From assembly GCA_949902595.1 (NCBI GenBank), contig CATLDC010000001.1:310001-374000 (forward strand): a stretch of 64,000 nucleotides of DNA, written 5' to 3'. The position numbers and the translations under genes are program-made. The first letter of the stretch is position 1, and each line of letters starts with the position of its first letter. Source of the DNA: an uncultured Candidatus Melainabacteria bacterium (GTDB taxonomy: Bacteria > Cyanobacteriota > Vampirovibrionia > Gastranaerophilales > Gastranaerophilaceae). This document shows positions 16,229 through 23,342 of the stretch, piece by piece. The notes under the pieces are model-generated. The model had not been told where the DNA came from. It saw only the letters and a program-made list of their open reading frames with translations, and did not search any database.

Positions 16229-17104
16229 CTATGCTGAAAGCCTATGCTCGCGGATTTGAACCCCGCCTGAGCATTTCATGACCGCGTCTTCTCTAATAAT
16301 TTCGCCGATTGAGTCAGCAACTATAAGTCCGGATTTCGGGTTTTTAACAGAAATTATGTGCCCGTTTATTTGAGCCTCAACATCTGAATACTCAAAGGCT
16401 AAGTCTGTGTCAATCATTTCGCAGTCAATCAGTTTCAGATTCTTGCAATAGCAAAGCGGCTGTGTGCCGATGATTTTGCAGTTAATAAGCGTGAGGTTAT
16501 CACTGAACCAGCCCAGATATTCGCCTTTGACAATCGAATTTTCCACGACAATGTTTTTGCTGTGCCAGAACGCGTCCTTTGTGTCGAGCTTTGAGTTTTT
16601 GATATGCACATTTTTCATGTACTGAAACGAGTATTTCCCGCTCATATCAAGGTTTTCAATCTCAACATCCTTTGTTTCAAACAAAAAATATACAGCGTTG
16701 ATTCTGGAGTTTGTAATTTTTAGATTCTTACAGCTCCAGCCAAACTCGATTGAGTCAATCTCGCAACCGTCTACGCTGATATTTTTGCACTCTCTTAAGG
16801 TCTTGACGCCGTCAATTTTGCAATCCTTAATCACTCCGTCTTTTGAATACCAGATTGGAGCGCGGGTCAAATCGTCCATTGAAGATTCAAGGAGTTCAAA
16901 TTTCTTTGCGTGCCACATCGGGTATCTTAAAGAAAACGAACAGTTCTTGACCCTGAAATTACGGCATTCCTTTAGCACAGACTCTCCGTCAGCCTCGCCT
17001 GCGAATTTGCAGTTCAGGACTTCCGTATTCTTGATATTATACAAAGAGCGTTCTTCGTCAAAAGTTTTGTCTATAATTTGCCTCATAATTTTATTATTAA
17101 CCAT
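16229..17104 (-). CDS. DUF3737 family right-handed beta-helix protein
   Basis: A 291-residue protein made of about ten short repeats with the rhythm cKN-hxhxxCxhxG (for example CKNLKITNSRI, TKDVEIENLDM, CKNLKLIDCEM), which is typical of DUF3737 and predicts a right-handed beta-helix. No catalytic motif is apparent and no function is established for the family. No signal peptide. The ATG at 17104 is preceded by an extended -10 box (TGCTATTTT) ending six bases upstream and no ribosome site, so a leaderless start is likely. It heads a three-gene operon with two hydrolases and is divergent from the LysR gene, which probably regulates it. Confidence 0.85.
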   Translation of the reverse strand: MVNNKIMRQIIDKTFDEERSLYNIKNTEVLNCKFAGEADGESVLKECRNFRVKNCSFSLRYPMWHAKKFELLESSMDDLTRAPIWYSKDGVIKDCKIDGVKTLRECKNISVDGCEIDSIEFGWSCKNLKITNSRINAVYFLFETKDVEIENLDMSGKYSFQYMKNVHIKNSKLDTKDAFWHSKNIVVENSIVKGEYLGWFSDNLTLINCKIIGTQPLCYCKNLKLIDCEMIDTDLAFEYSDVEAQINGHIISVKNPKSGLIVADSIGEIIREDAVMKCSGGVQIREHRLSA

Positions 17105-17182
17105 TTTTAAAAAATAGCAAATACTTATATTAAATAATCAATTATGCTTGACGGGCATAATAAAAAGCGATATCATGAGGGT
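17105..17182. promoter_or_regulatory. Divergent promoter region between DUF3737 operon and lysR
   Basis: On the plus strand TTGACG (17148-17153) and TATCAT (17171-17176) are 17 bases apart and place the start site on the lysR ATG. On the minus strand TGCTATTTT (17119 down to 17111) ends six bases before the DUF3737 ATG. Between them lies the palindrome ATAATCAATTAT at 17134-17145, a T-N-A type dyad suited to a LysR operator. Arrangement is typical of a LysR gene controlling itself and its divergent operon. Confidence 0.55.
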
Positions 17183-18070
17183 ATGGAAATCCGTGTTTTA
17201 AGATATTTTTTAGCCGTTGCACGCGAGGGTTCGATTACAAAGGCAGCAAATTCGCTTCACCTTACCCAGCCGACTCTGACGCGTCAACTACAGGACCTTG
17301 AAAAGGAGCTTAAGCAGAAGCTTCTTGTGCGCGGGAAGCACAAGGTGACGCTTACACCGGAGGGGCTAATTCTGCAAAAGCGGGCGCAGGAAATCGTTGA
17401 CATGGTTGAAAAAACAGAGGCTGAGTTTCAGTCGATTTCTGATACGCTTAGCGGAGATATTTATATAGGCGGCGGCGAGACGGATTCCATGAAGTATGTT
17501 GCAGAGATTATAAAGGAGATTCAGGAGGATTATCCGGCCATTAAGTTTCACCTCTACTCTGGAAATGCAGAAGATGTGATGGAGAAGCTTGACCGCGGGC
17601 TGTTGGATTTTGGGATTTTAATCCAGCCTGTGGATTTATCAAGGTACGACCATCTGGAGTTGCCTGAAAGAGACACATGGGGCGTGATTATGAGGTCTGA
17701 TAGTCCGCTTGCGGAGAAGAGTGAGATAGCGCTCAATGATTTAGTTGAAATTCCGCTTCTGGCTTCGCGCCAGATGTCGCCGAAGTATTCGAAGGATAGC
17801 GGGTTTTTGGACTGGTTCGGGGATAAGTATAATGATTTGAACATTGCAGCGACTTACAATCTTATTTTCAATGCGGCAATCATGGTAAAAGCGGGCGTGG
17901 GTATCGCTGTAACGCTTGACAAGCTTGCTGACACTTCAAAGGAAAGCGGTCTGTGTTTTCGTCCTCTTAGTCCGAAGCTTGAATCCGGGCTGGATATCGT
18001 GTGGAAAAAGAATCAGGTCTTTTCACCGGCTGCGAAGCTGTTTTGGGAGAGGTTGAAGGAGAGGTTTTAA
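17183..18070 (+). CDS. LysR-family transcriptional regulator
   Basis: A 295-residue LysR-type regulator. Residues 1-62 form the winged helix-turn-helix: MEIRVLRYFLAVAREGSITK, AANSLHLTQPTLTRQLQDLE, KLLVRGKHKVTLTPEG. Residues 90-290 are the effector-binding domain, with GDIYIGGGETDSM at the start and AGVGIAVTL near the end. The start at 17183 gives the standard LysR N-terminus. It is divergent from the DUF3737-hydrolase operon, its probable target. The effector is unknown. Confidence 0.92.
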   Translation: MEIRVLRYFLAVAREGSITKAANSLHLTQPTLTRQLQDLEKELKQKLLVRGKHKVTLTPEGLILQKRAQEIVDMVEKTEAEFQSISDTLSGDIYIGGGETDSMKYVAEIIKEIQEDYPAIKFHLYSGNAEDVMEKLDRGLLDFGILIQPVDLSRYDHLELPERDTWGVIMRSDSPLAEKSEIALNDLVEIPLLASRQMSPKYSKDSGFLDWFGDKYNDLNIAATYNLIFNAAIMVKAGVGIAVTLDKLADTSKESGLCFRPLSPKLESGLDIVWKKNQVFSPAAKLFWERLKERF

Positions 18071-18151
18071 GGGGGGTACTTGAAAAAGCCGAAATATACC
18101 TAGAAGGCTACAAAGAAAGGAGTTTGCGATACCTGCGAGATTATTATCTTA

Positions 18152-18160
18152 TGTTATAAT
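18152..18160 (+). promoter_or_regulatory. Extended -10 promoter of nuclease-like gene A
   Basis: TGTTATAAT is a consensus extended -10 box ending six bases before the ATG at 18167. There is no good -35 and no ribosome site, so the gene is predicted to be leaderless. Confidence 0.55.
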
Positions 18161-18166
18161 TATCAT

Positions 18167-18598
18167 ATGGAATTTAAGACTTTTGAAGAATTTTACAGTA
18201 AAGCGGAAGAGATTGCTAGAATAATAAGAGAAAAATATCCTAACAATGCAATTACAACAAAACTTGTAGGAGATTTTACTGAAATAACAGATTGTTTTTT
18301 TATTGGAGAATTGTCACAAACGATACAAAATTCTTTAACAAGTAATTCTAAACAATTGAGGATTTCATTTACAAATCTTGTAAAAAATATTGCAAAACAT
18401 TCAGAAATTGATGCAAGAATGTTTAAAAAAGCTATAAAATATATAAATTCAGCCGATAATCAATACAATGATAAAGACAAAATGATTTTTGAAAAAATTA
18501 TTGAAGCAGATTTATACCAAATTATTATTAAAACAACCAAAAACAAGAAAGAAAACTATCTGCTTTCATTTTACAAAGCAAACCATAAAAAAAGATAG
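18167..18598 (+). CDS. Nuclease-like small protein A (toxin candidate), paired with convergent RNA
   Basis: A 143-residue AT-rich protein not assigned to a named family. It is paralogous to the 162-residue protein at 58086-58574: shared blocks are EEFYSKAEE / DDLYSKAKE, SKQLRISFTNLVKNIAKHSE / SKEIRLSIDSLVKNIIEHPE and LYQIIIKTTKNKKENYLLSF / LYQFVIKRTENRAENYITTF. The spacing of the K-H-S/P-E block and the C-terminal strand pair (Y-x-x-x-I-K ... Y-x-x-x-F) recalls BECR-fold ribonucleases (Barnase-EndoU-colicin E5/D-RelE), but this is by eye. Its stop codon lies inside the closing stem of a convergent small RNA. Codon use is more AT-rich than its neighbours, as in transferred genes. A toxin role is inference. 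Confidence 0.6.
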   Translation: MEFKTFEEFYSKAEEIARIIREKYPNNAITTKLVGDFTEITDCFFIGELSQTIQNSLTSNSKQLRISFTNLVKNIAKHSEIDARMFKKAIKYINSADNQYNDKDKMIFEKIIEADLYQIIIKTTKNKKENYLLSFYKANHKKR

Positions 18599-18674
18599 TT
18601 TGGTTTATGAGGACTCCCGCACCCCTCTGTCGCCTGTTGGCTCGGTAGGGAGATTTACCGTAATCAAACTATCT
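18587..18674 (-). ncRNA. Small structured RNA A, convergent with gene A
   Basis: The minus strand encodes a predicted 88-nt transcript from the start site at about 18674 to a T7 run at 18593-18587. The ends AGATAGTTTG and CAAACTATCT form a perfect 10-bp closing stem. Inside are CGGTA...TACCG, GCC...GGC and GAGG...CCTC hairpins, giving a four-way junction. The loop sequence CTCCC of the first hairpin is complementary to GGGAG in the last hairpin loop. RNA B at 58009-58095 has the same plan with changed but still complementary loop bases (CTCGA with TCGAG). It overlaps the last 12 bases of the gene, including its stop. One A-C mismatch occurs in the extended stem. Role unknown; antisense or protein-binding antitoxin is inferred. 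Confidence 0.7.
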
Positions 18675-18680
18675 ACTAAT

Positions 18681-18708
18681 ATTATATCGTATTTTTAAGC
18701 GTTTTCAA
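18681..18708 (-). promoter_or_regulatory. Promoter of RNA A
   Basis: On the minus strand TTGAAA (18708-18703) and TATAAT (18686-18681) are separated by 16 bases. The predicted start, seven bases further, is the first base of the RNA's closing stem. The sequence from the -10 box to the stem is almost identical in RNA B. Confidence 0.75.
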
Positions 18709-18781
18709 GTAGTTAAAGTTGTTTTTTGTAACAATGTAAAATGCTGTCGCAAAAATTCAATTATAATAACAAAATATATTT

Positions 18782-18804
18782 AGAGGGCTCAACCCCTCTT
18801 TTTT
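18782..18804 (+). terminator. Intrinsic terminator
   Basis: AGAGGG (18782-18787) pairs with CCCTCT (18794-18799) and is followed by a T-run. It could end read-through from gene A. The stretch 18599-18998, which has no gene, otherwise holds RNA A, a tRNA fragment and an imperfect hairpin at 18861-18896. Confidence 0.6.
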
Positions 18805-18808
18805 ATGG

Positions 18809-18826
18809 AGCGGAAGACGAGACTCG
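18809..18826 (-). repeat. Truncated tRNA-Gly 3' end (direct repeat)
   Basis: AGCGGAAGACGAGACTCG at 18809-18826 is an exact 18-base copy of 18998-19015, the 3' end (acceptor and T-arm part) of the tRNA-Gly gene plus one flanking base. Such a copy, about 190 bases from the intact gene, is what an integration at the tRNA 3' end leaves behind. Confidence 0.75.
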
Positions 18827-18958
18827 CCTCTTGCTCGCTCGCGTTTAACGGGTCTACGGTCTTTCTTTTCACAAACATAGTTTGTTTCAAAGAAAGCACC
18901 TCCGCCCTCAGCTCACTCGCGCAACTCGCAAAAGCGATTCAAGCCACTATCTCCAAGC

Positions 18959-18997
18959 TAATTAAAAAAGAGCCACATAGGTGACTCTTTTTTAATT
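18959..18997. terminator. Bidirectional intrinsic terminator after tRNA-Gly
   Basis: AATTAAAAAAGAG and its complement CTCTTTTTTAATT flank a short loop, with a G-C rich core (GAGCCAC/GTGACTC, one wobble). On the minus strand it lies directly downstream of the tRNA and ends in a T6 run. Confidence 0.75.
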
Positions 18998-18998
18998 A

Positions 18999-19070
18999 GC
19001 GGAAGACGAGACTCGAACTCGCGACAGTCTGCTTGGAAGGCAGATACTCTACCAACTGAGCTACTTCCGC
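18999..19070 (-). tRNA. tRNA-Gly (anticodon TCC)
   Basis: On the minus strand a 72-base cloverleaf: acceptor GCGGAAG paired with CTTCCGC, D-arm GCTC-AGTTGGTA-GAGT, anticodon stem TCTGC/GCAGA with loop CTTCCAA (anticodon TCC, reading GGA and other Gly codons), five-base variable loop, and T-arm GCGAG-TTCGAGT-CTCGT. CCA is not encoded. A terminator follows, and truncated copies of this tRNA lie on both sides. Confidence 0.95.
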
Positions 19071-19095
19071 ACTCATTATTTAATTTTCATTACAT

Positions 19096-19195
19096 CAGTT
19101 GGTAGAGTATGTATCTAAGATACGCTCGGGCTCTCCGCCTGATGTTTGCTTCTATAATCCAATTACCTCGCTTGGGCAACTGAGCTACTTCCGCA
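19096..19195. repeat. Truncated tRNA copies upstream of tRNA-Gly
   Basis: CAACTGAGCTACTTCCGC at 19178-19195 repeats exactly the first 18 bases of the tRNA-Gly gene (19053-19070) in the same orientation. CAGTTGGTAGAGTAT near 19097 is a D-arm fragment in the opposite orientation. The segment between carries an inverted ACATCAG/CTGATGT pair. None can form a full tRNA, so these are decayed duplicates. Confidence 0.65.
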
Positions 19196-19241
19196 TAGCT
19201 TTGTTTAAAGCATACTTTAAACAAAGCCAAATTTCAACCCT

Positions 19242-19889
19242 TTACTGTGGCAACTCTGTATTCGCACCGTTGAGCGCAGGAGCAGCCGGTTTTGCTTCCT
19301 CTGTCGGCTCCTCTGGAGCAGTGTGAGCATATAGTCTCAAGCTGATATTGCTGATAAGTATCTTTTTGTCCTTAGGATAAGGTTTTACTTCAAGGCTGTT
19401 AATCTTGATGTAATAAGGATACTGATAAATATTTTCAATCAATTTACCAAGGTTTACGTAGTTTGAAACAAGCTCCATGTTTACGTCACATACAAAGTAC
19501 GCGTCTTTGCCGTTTGTTACAAACATATCGCCTTCCGGATTGTATTTGTAGTCTATGCTTCTGATTTTTACTGAATTAGCATGAACCATTTCTATAACGT
19601 CATTGTACAAAGTAAAGAACAATGTTTCGTTGCCCAAATCAGATTCGATTGGATAGTAAACCTTTTTCTGCGCTCCGGAAATTGAATCCTTGATTCTCTT
19701 GATTTTTTGACGCACAACATTGAGTTTTGTGTTGAGCCCGTTGTATTCAGTCTCTTTGTTTGCAACTTCTGCTTTAATGCTATTCAGCTTTTCAACTTGC
19801 GGTGCAACCAGCTTGAAACAGACAAAACCGACTGCAAGAATTACTGCACAGAAAATCATTAAGCCATAATATTTTTTATATTTATCCAT
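19242..19889 (-). CDS. PilO-like type IV pilus assembly protein
   Basis: A 215-residue protein with one N-terminal membrane helix (YGLMIFCAVILAVGFVCFKLV), a coiled coil at residues 30-75, then a ferredoxin-like periplasmic domain with the PilO pattern (LFFTLYNDVIEMVHANSVKIRSI, NYVNLGKLIENIYQYPYYIKINSLEV). The C-terminus is a Pro/Ala/Glu tail. PilO pairs with PilN in the inner-membrane alignment complex, and this gene lies 26 bases after a PilM-PilN fusion, which supports the call. Family similarity is structural rather than strong in sequence. Confidence 0.75.
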   Translation of the reverse strand: MDKYKKYYGLMIFCAVILAVGFVCFKLVAPQVEKLNSIKAEVANKETEYNGLNTKLNVVRQKIKRIKDSISGAQKKVYYPIESDLGNETLFFTLYNDVIEMVHANSVKIRSIDYKYNPEGDMFVTNGKDAYFVCDVNMELVSNYVNLGKLIENIYQYPYYIKINSLEVKPYPKDKKILISNISLRLYAHTAPEEPTEEAKPAAPALNGANTELPQ

Positions 19890-19915
19890 TTTTACAAAAT
19901 CCTTTATTCTTTATT

Positions 19916-21589
19916 TTATTGTATTGATTCTAAAGGCGGTAACCCGTTGCTGTTACCTGATTGTTGAGCATTGTTGCCCTGCTTTGCTCCGGCAGCCTGA
20001 TTTTGTACCGGTGAATCAGAGATGACAAACTCGTAGAAATCTGCGTTAAGCGACGTCAGGATTGAATCCGTGTCAAATTCTTCCCCGTTCTCACCTGAAA
20101 GTTCGGTGATTTCTGAAACCTTAGAGTTTGTAGAAAGCCCGAGCTTCTGAAGCTTGATTGCAGAATTTGGATCATAATCTTTTATACTTCTAAAGAATGA
20201 ATACACGCTCTCAAGATTGTCTGCCTGACCCTCGATTGTCACTTTGTCAGACAACTTCAAAGATGTCAGCCACAATTTCTTAGGAATCTCTGTCCCCACA
20301 ATTGTGTAGTATGAATATATGTTCTTGTTATGCTCCAGACCCATTCTGATTTCGTCACCTTCATCAAACAGGTCAGAAGATATGTTTTCATTCTGTTTTA
20401 AGAAGTTGTTAGCTTCCATAATTTTGTGATCCCATTCAGCCTTCTGGTTTTCAAACCCCTTATATGCGGCATCAAGAGAAAACAACGCTATTGCAGTCGG
20501 GATTATTAATACAAGCACAAGAAGTATGCCAAGCACAAACAACTTGTCTGATGATAAAACAATTCTTCTTCCGCCAAAAGTAATTTCAGGCGGCTGCTCG
20601 GAAGTGTAAATATCACCTAATGAACTGTTGAATAAGTTGAAATGAGCACTTGAATAAGACTCAAAACTCTTTAAAATTGCAGCTCCTATAATATCAAGAG
20701 AAACAATCTGCGCAAGCTCAGGGTCAACTCCAGGGCCGAGTCTCAAGAACGCTTCTTTTGAATAGCTGTTTGCTTCCTGATGGATAATCGGTGCACCGTA
20801 TTGAATCTTGCTTGCAAGAATTTCTGCACTGATAACATTGGTCTTGGAAACTATACATAGGTACTGCGACGGAATGTTTTTTAGCGTTGGCTGGAGCGCG
20901 TTGATAACAGTTGCATAGTTTTCAGCGTCACCAAGAACCTCGCCGATGCTGATTTTATCCTCGTATGAGTCAACATAATTTTGACCGTTCATTAAAAGCA
21001 CTCTGCATGAGCAGTTGTCAACAATTGCAAGAACCCATGACTTTCCAGGCTCAACATCAAGACGCTCTTTGTAAATCAAAGAATTAAGCGTAGAATTGAC
21101 TGATGTGTCAATCGCATAAAGCTTGTAACCTAATTCCTTAATCAACATTGCAATCTCAATAATCATTGATTTTTGAGCAGCTGTGTAAGCAACTTTCTTG
21201 AACTGAATAGATGCATTTGGAAGCATTGTTGCACTGATACAAGGGTCAGTGTTCTTAAATATGTAATGCTCCAGAAGGTCTTCTTCTATTGCGTTTGAAA
21301 TCTGGTTTTCATCCAGAGACGCAGGATAATCCTTTACCTTGAAGGTAACTGACGGGATATTTAAAACGATTTCCGCACCTTTCGGAATCTGGAGCTCAAC
21401 AAATAAATCTTGCAAAGCCTCTTTAAAAATATCCAAATCAGCGATTTCACGACGGTTGATGTCGTATTCCAGCGGTCTAAGCCCGTATTTAAGCACGGTC
21501 TTGCTGGCAAAATCTATTTGGGCAACTTCAAGCCCTACTTCCGGTGTCACAGAGACACCAACAATAACACTCTTCTTAAATAATTCCAT
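19916..21589 (-). CDS. PilM-PilN fusion, type IV pilus assembly
   Basis: A 557-residue protein joining two usually separate pilus proteins. Residues 1-310 show an actin-like PilM fold (VIVGVSVTPEVGLEVAQIDF at the start, LYAIDTSVNSTLNSLI, then SWVLAIVDNCSCRVLLMNG). A membrane helix follows near residues 345-367 (LFVLGILLVLVLIIPTAIALF), then a PilN-like periplasmic domain with a coiled coil and IPKKLWLTSLKLSDKVTIEGQADN. In typical bacteria pilM and pilN are adjacent genes; fusion would tether the cytoplasmic PilM ring to the membrane. The C-terminal 35 residues are Gln/Asn/Gly-rich. The next gene is PilO-like. Confidence 0.78.
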   Translation of the reverse strand: MELFKKSVIVGVSVTPEVGLEVAQIDFASKTVLKYGLRPLEYDINRREIADLDIFKEALQDLFVELQIPKGAEIVLNIPSVTFKVKDYPASLDENQISNAIEEDLLEHYIFKNTDPCISATMLPNASIQFKKVAYTAAQKSMIIEIAMLIKELGYKLYAIDTSVNSTLNSLIYKERLDVEPGKSWVLAIVDNCSCRVLLMNGQNYVDSYEDKISIGEVLGDAENYATVINALQPTLKNIPSQYLCIVSKTNVISAEILASKIQYGAPIIHQEANSYSKEAFLRLGPGVDPELAQIVSLDIIGAAILKSFESYSSAHFNLFNSSLGDIYTSEQPPEITFGGRRIVLSSDKLFVLGILLVLVLIIPTAIALFSLDAAYKGFENQKAEWDHKIMEANNFLKQNENISSDLFDEGDEIRMGLEHNKNIYSYYTIVGTEIPKKLWLTSLKLSDKVTIEGQADNLESVYSFFRSIKDYDPNSAIKLQKLGLSTNSKVSEITELSGENGEEFDTDSILTSLNADFYEFVISDSPVQNQAAGAKQGNNAQQSGNSNGLPPLESIQ

Positions 21590-21654
21590 GTCTGTTTCTT
21601 CCTATTTTTTTTTATTGTACAATAAAATTTAAATTTTGTACACAGGTTAAATAG

Positions 21655-22563
21655 ATGAGAAAGATTATTCAGAAAATTAATAGCTTAAAACAGGAAAAAA
21701 ACGCGATAATACTGGCACACAGCTACCAGAATATCGAAATAGACGAGGTTGCGGATTTTGTCGGAGATTCGTTGTATCTCTCACAAAAAGCAAAGTCTAC
21801 AAATGCCGACATCATTGTGTTTGCAGGGGTTTACTTCATGGCTCAGACAGCCAAAATTATATCCCCTGAAAAAAAAGTTCTGCTGCCTAGTCTAAATGCA
21901 GGATGTTTGATGGCCGACATGATTAACCATGACCAAATGGTTGATTTCAAGAAAAAAAATCCGGACGCGCCGGTTGTCTGCTATATCAATTCAACCGCCG
22001 AAGTCAAAGCAGAATGTGATATCTGCTGCACAAGCTCAAACGCTTTTGATATCGTGAAAAGCCTTAATGCGCCAAAAGTCCTATTCCTTCCGGATGCAAA
22101 CCTCGGAAAATGGGTAGAACGAGAACTCGACGGAGTTGAAGTCATAACCTATGACGGAAACTGCCCTGTGCATAATAATATAACTATTGAAGATATTAAA
22201 GAAGCAAGACAAAAATACCCACATGCCAAAATCCTTATCCACCCTGAATGCAAACCGGAAGTGAGCGAACTCGGTGACTATGTCGGAAGCACTAGCGGTA
22301 TTATTAATTATGTTAAGAATTGTAAAGACAAACAGTACGTGATTGTTACAGAAAAGGGCGTTGTGGACAGATTAAAACGCGACTATCCGGACAGAGAATT
22401 TATTCTTATTAAACCGGGCATGCTCTGCGAGAGCATGAAACTGACAACGCTTGATGAGATTCTGTACTCACTCGAGCATGAAGTTAATGAAATTACTCTT
22501 GATGAGGACGTGCGACTAAAAAGCGCAGGCTGCATTGAGAGAATGTTGAAGGTGTCTAAATAA
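21655..22563 (+). CDS. nadA: Quinolinate synthase NadA (copy 2)
   Basis: A second NadA of 302 residues with all three Fe-S cysteine ligands: AGCLMADM near residue 85, HPECKPE near residue 170 and GMLCESMKL near residue 257, and the same INSTAEVKAECDICCTSSNA block as copy 1. Overall similarity to the gene at 13187-14092 is high throughout. It precedes rlmB with stop and start nearly touching, so it has a different operon context from copy 1. Both look catalytically intact; one may be specialised or regulated differently. Confidence 0.92.
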   Translation: MRKIIQKINSLKQEKNAIILAHSYQNIEIDEVADFVGDSLYLSQKAKSTNADIIVFAGVYFMAQTAKIISPEKKVLLPSLNAGCLMADMINHDQMVDFKKKNPDAPVVCYINSTAEVKAECDICCTSSNAFDIVKSLNAPKVLFLPDANLGKWVERELDGVEVITYDGNCPVHNNITIEDIKEARQKYPHAKILIHPECKPEVSELGDYVGSTSGIINYVKNCKDKQYVIVTEKGVVDRLKRDYPDREFILIKPGMLCESMKLTTLDEILYSLEHEVNEITLDEDVRLKSAGCIERMLKVSK

Positions 22564-23339
22564 TGGAAAACACAATTATTTACGGGAAAAACGCGGTTAT
22601 TGAGGCTCTTGAAGCTAACACAAGAGAGTTCAACAAGATTCTGATTGCGAACAACTCGCGCGCTGATGTTAAGATTGAAAAAATCAAGGAGCTGGCTTCA
22701 AAGCATGGTATTGTTTTTCAGTTTGTTGCTAAGGAAAAACTCAACCAGCTTGAGCCGGAAGGTCGCCATCAGGGCGTTATAGCGCAGGTTTCTCCTGTAA
22801 AATACGTTGATTTGGATGATTTTATTGAAGAGCATGATGGCTCTGACACTTCGGTTGTAATCCTTGACGGGGTTGAGGATTCGCACAATGTGGGCGCGAT
22901 TATACGTTCATGCGTCTGCGCGGGAGTTAAGGGGATAATTTTGCCTTCAAGGCGCGGTGTGCTTATAAATTCGACGGTTGAGAAGACGAGCGCGGGCGCC
23001 ACAAATCACATATCAATAATAAAAGTAAATAGTATTGTTGGTGCAGTTCAAAAACTCAAAGAACACAACTACTGGGTAATTGCTTCGGATCATCATGCAA
23101 ATGATAATTATTATGATATTGATTACACCAATATGAGTTTTGCACTAATCATGGGGGCTGAGCATGCAGGCATATCACGGTCGTTGATGAAACTTGCGGA
23201 CTTTAAGGTTAAGATTCCAATGTTAACAAATTTTAATTCTTTAAATGTTTCCAATGCAGCTGCTATAATATTGTTTGAAGGGGTTAAACAAAGATGTGCT
23301 AAAACGCTTCAAACCGCTCCCGCAAATAAAAAGAGGTAG
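22563..23339 (+). CDS. rlmB: 23S rRNA 2'-O-methyltransferase RlmB/TrmH family
   Basis: A 258-residue SPOUT methyltransferase that methylates a ribose in 23S rRNA. An N-terminal L30e-like substrate domain (IIYGKNAVIEALEA, then LEPEGRHQGVIAQV) is followed by the SPOUT motifs: EDSHNVGAIIRSC near residue 105, IMGAEHAGISRS near residue 195 and NSLNVSNAAAIILFE near residue 220. The start overlaps the nadA stop (TAATG). The next gene, the sigma factor, starts four bases after the stop, so these three are likely co-transcribed. RlmB and other TrmH members are hard to separate by eye. Confidence 0.85.
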   Translation: MENTIIYGKNAVIEALEANTREFNKILIANNSRADVKIEKIKELASKHGIVFQFVAKEKLNQLEPEGRHQGVIAQVSPVKYVDLDDFIEEHDGSDTSVVILDGVEDSHNVGAIIRSCVCAGVKGIILPSRRGVLINSTVEKTSAGATNHISIIKVNSIVGAVQKLKEHNYWVIASDHHANDNYYDIDYTNMSFALIMGAEHAGISRSLMKLADFKVKIPMLTNFNSLNVSNAAAIILFEGVKQRCAKTLQTAPANKKR

Positions 23340-23342
23340 AAT

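Noticed and set aside
18594..18674. The stem after gene A read as a simple terminator of the protein gene on the plus strand
   Set aside because: On the plus strand the stem is followed by ACTAATATT without a T-run, whereas on the minus strand it is preceded by a consensus promoter and followed by T7. The same is true at the second locus, so an independent RNA on the opposite strand fits better.
18861..18896. Imperfect palindrome CTTTCTTT...AAAGAAAG as a transposon end or RNA gene
   Set aside because: It is a single AT-rich hairpin with no promoter, partner repeat or transposase nearby; probably decayed sequence beside the tRNA.
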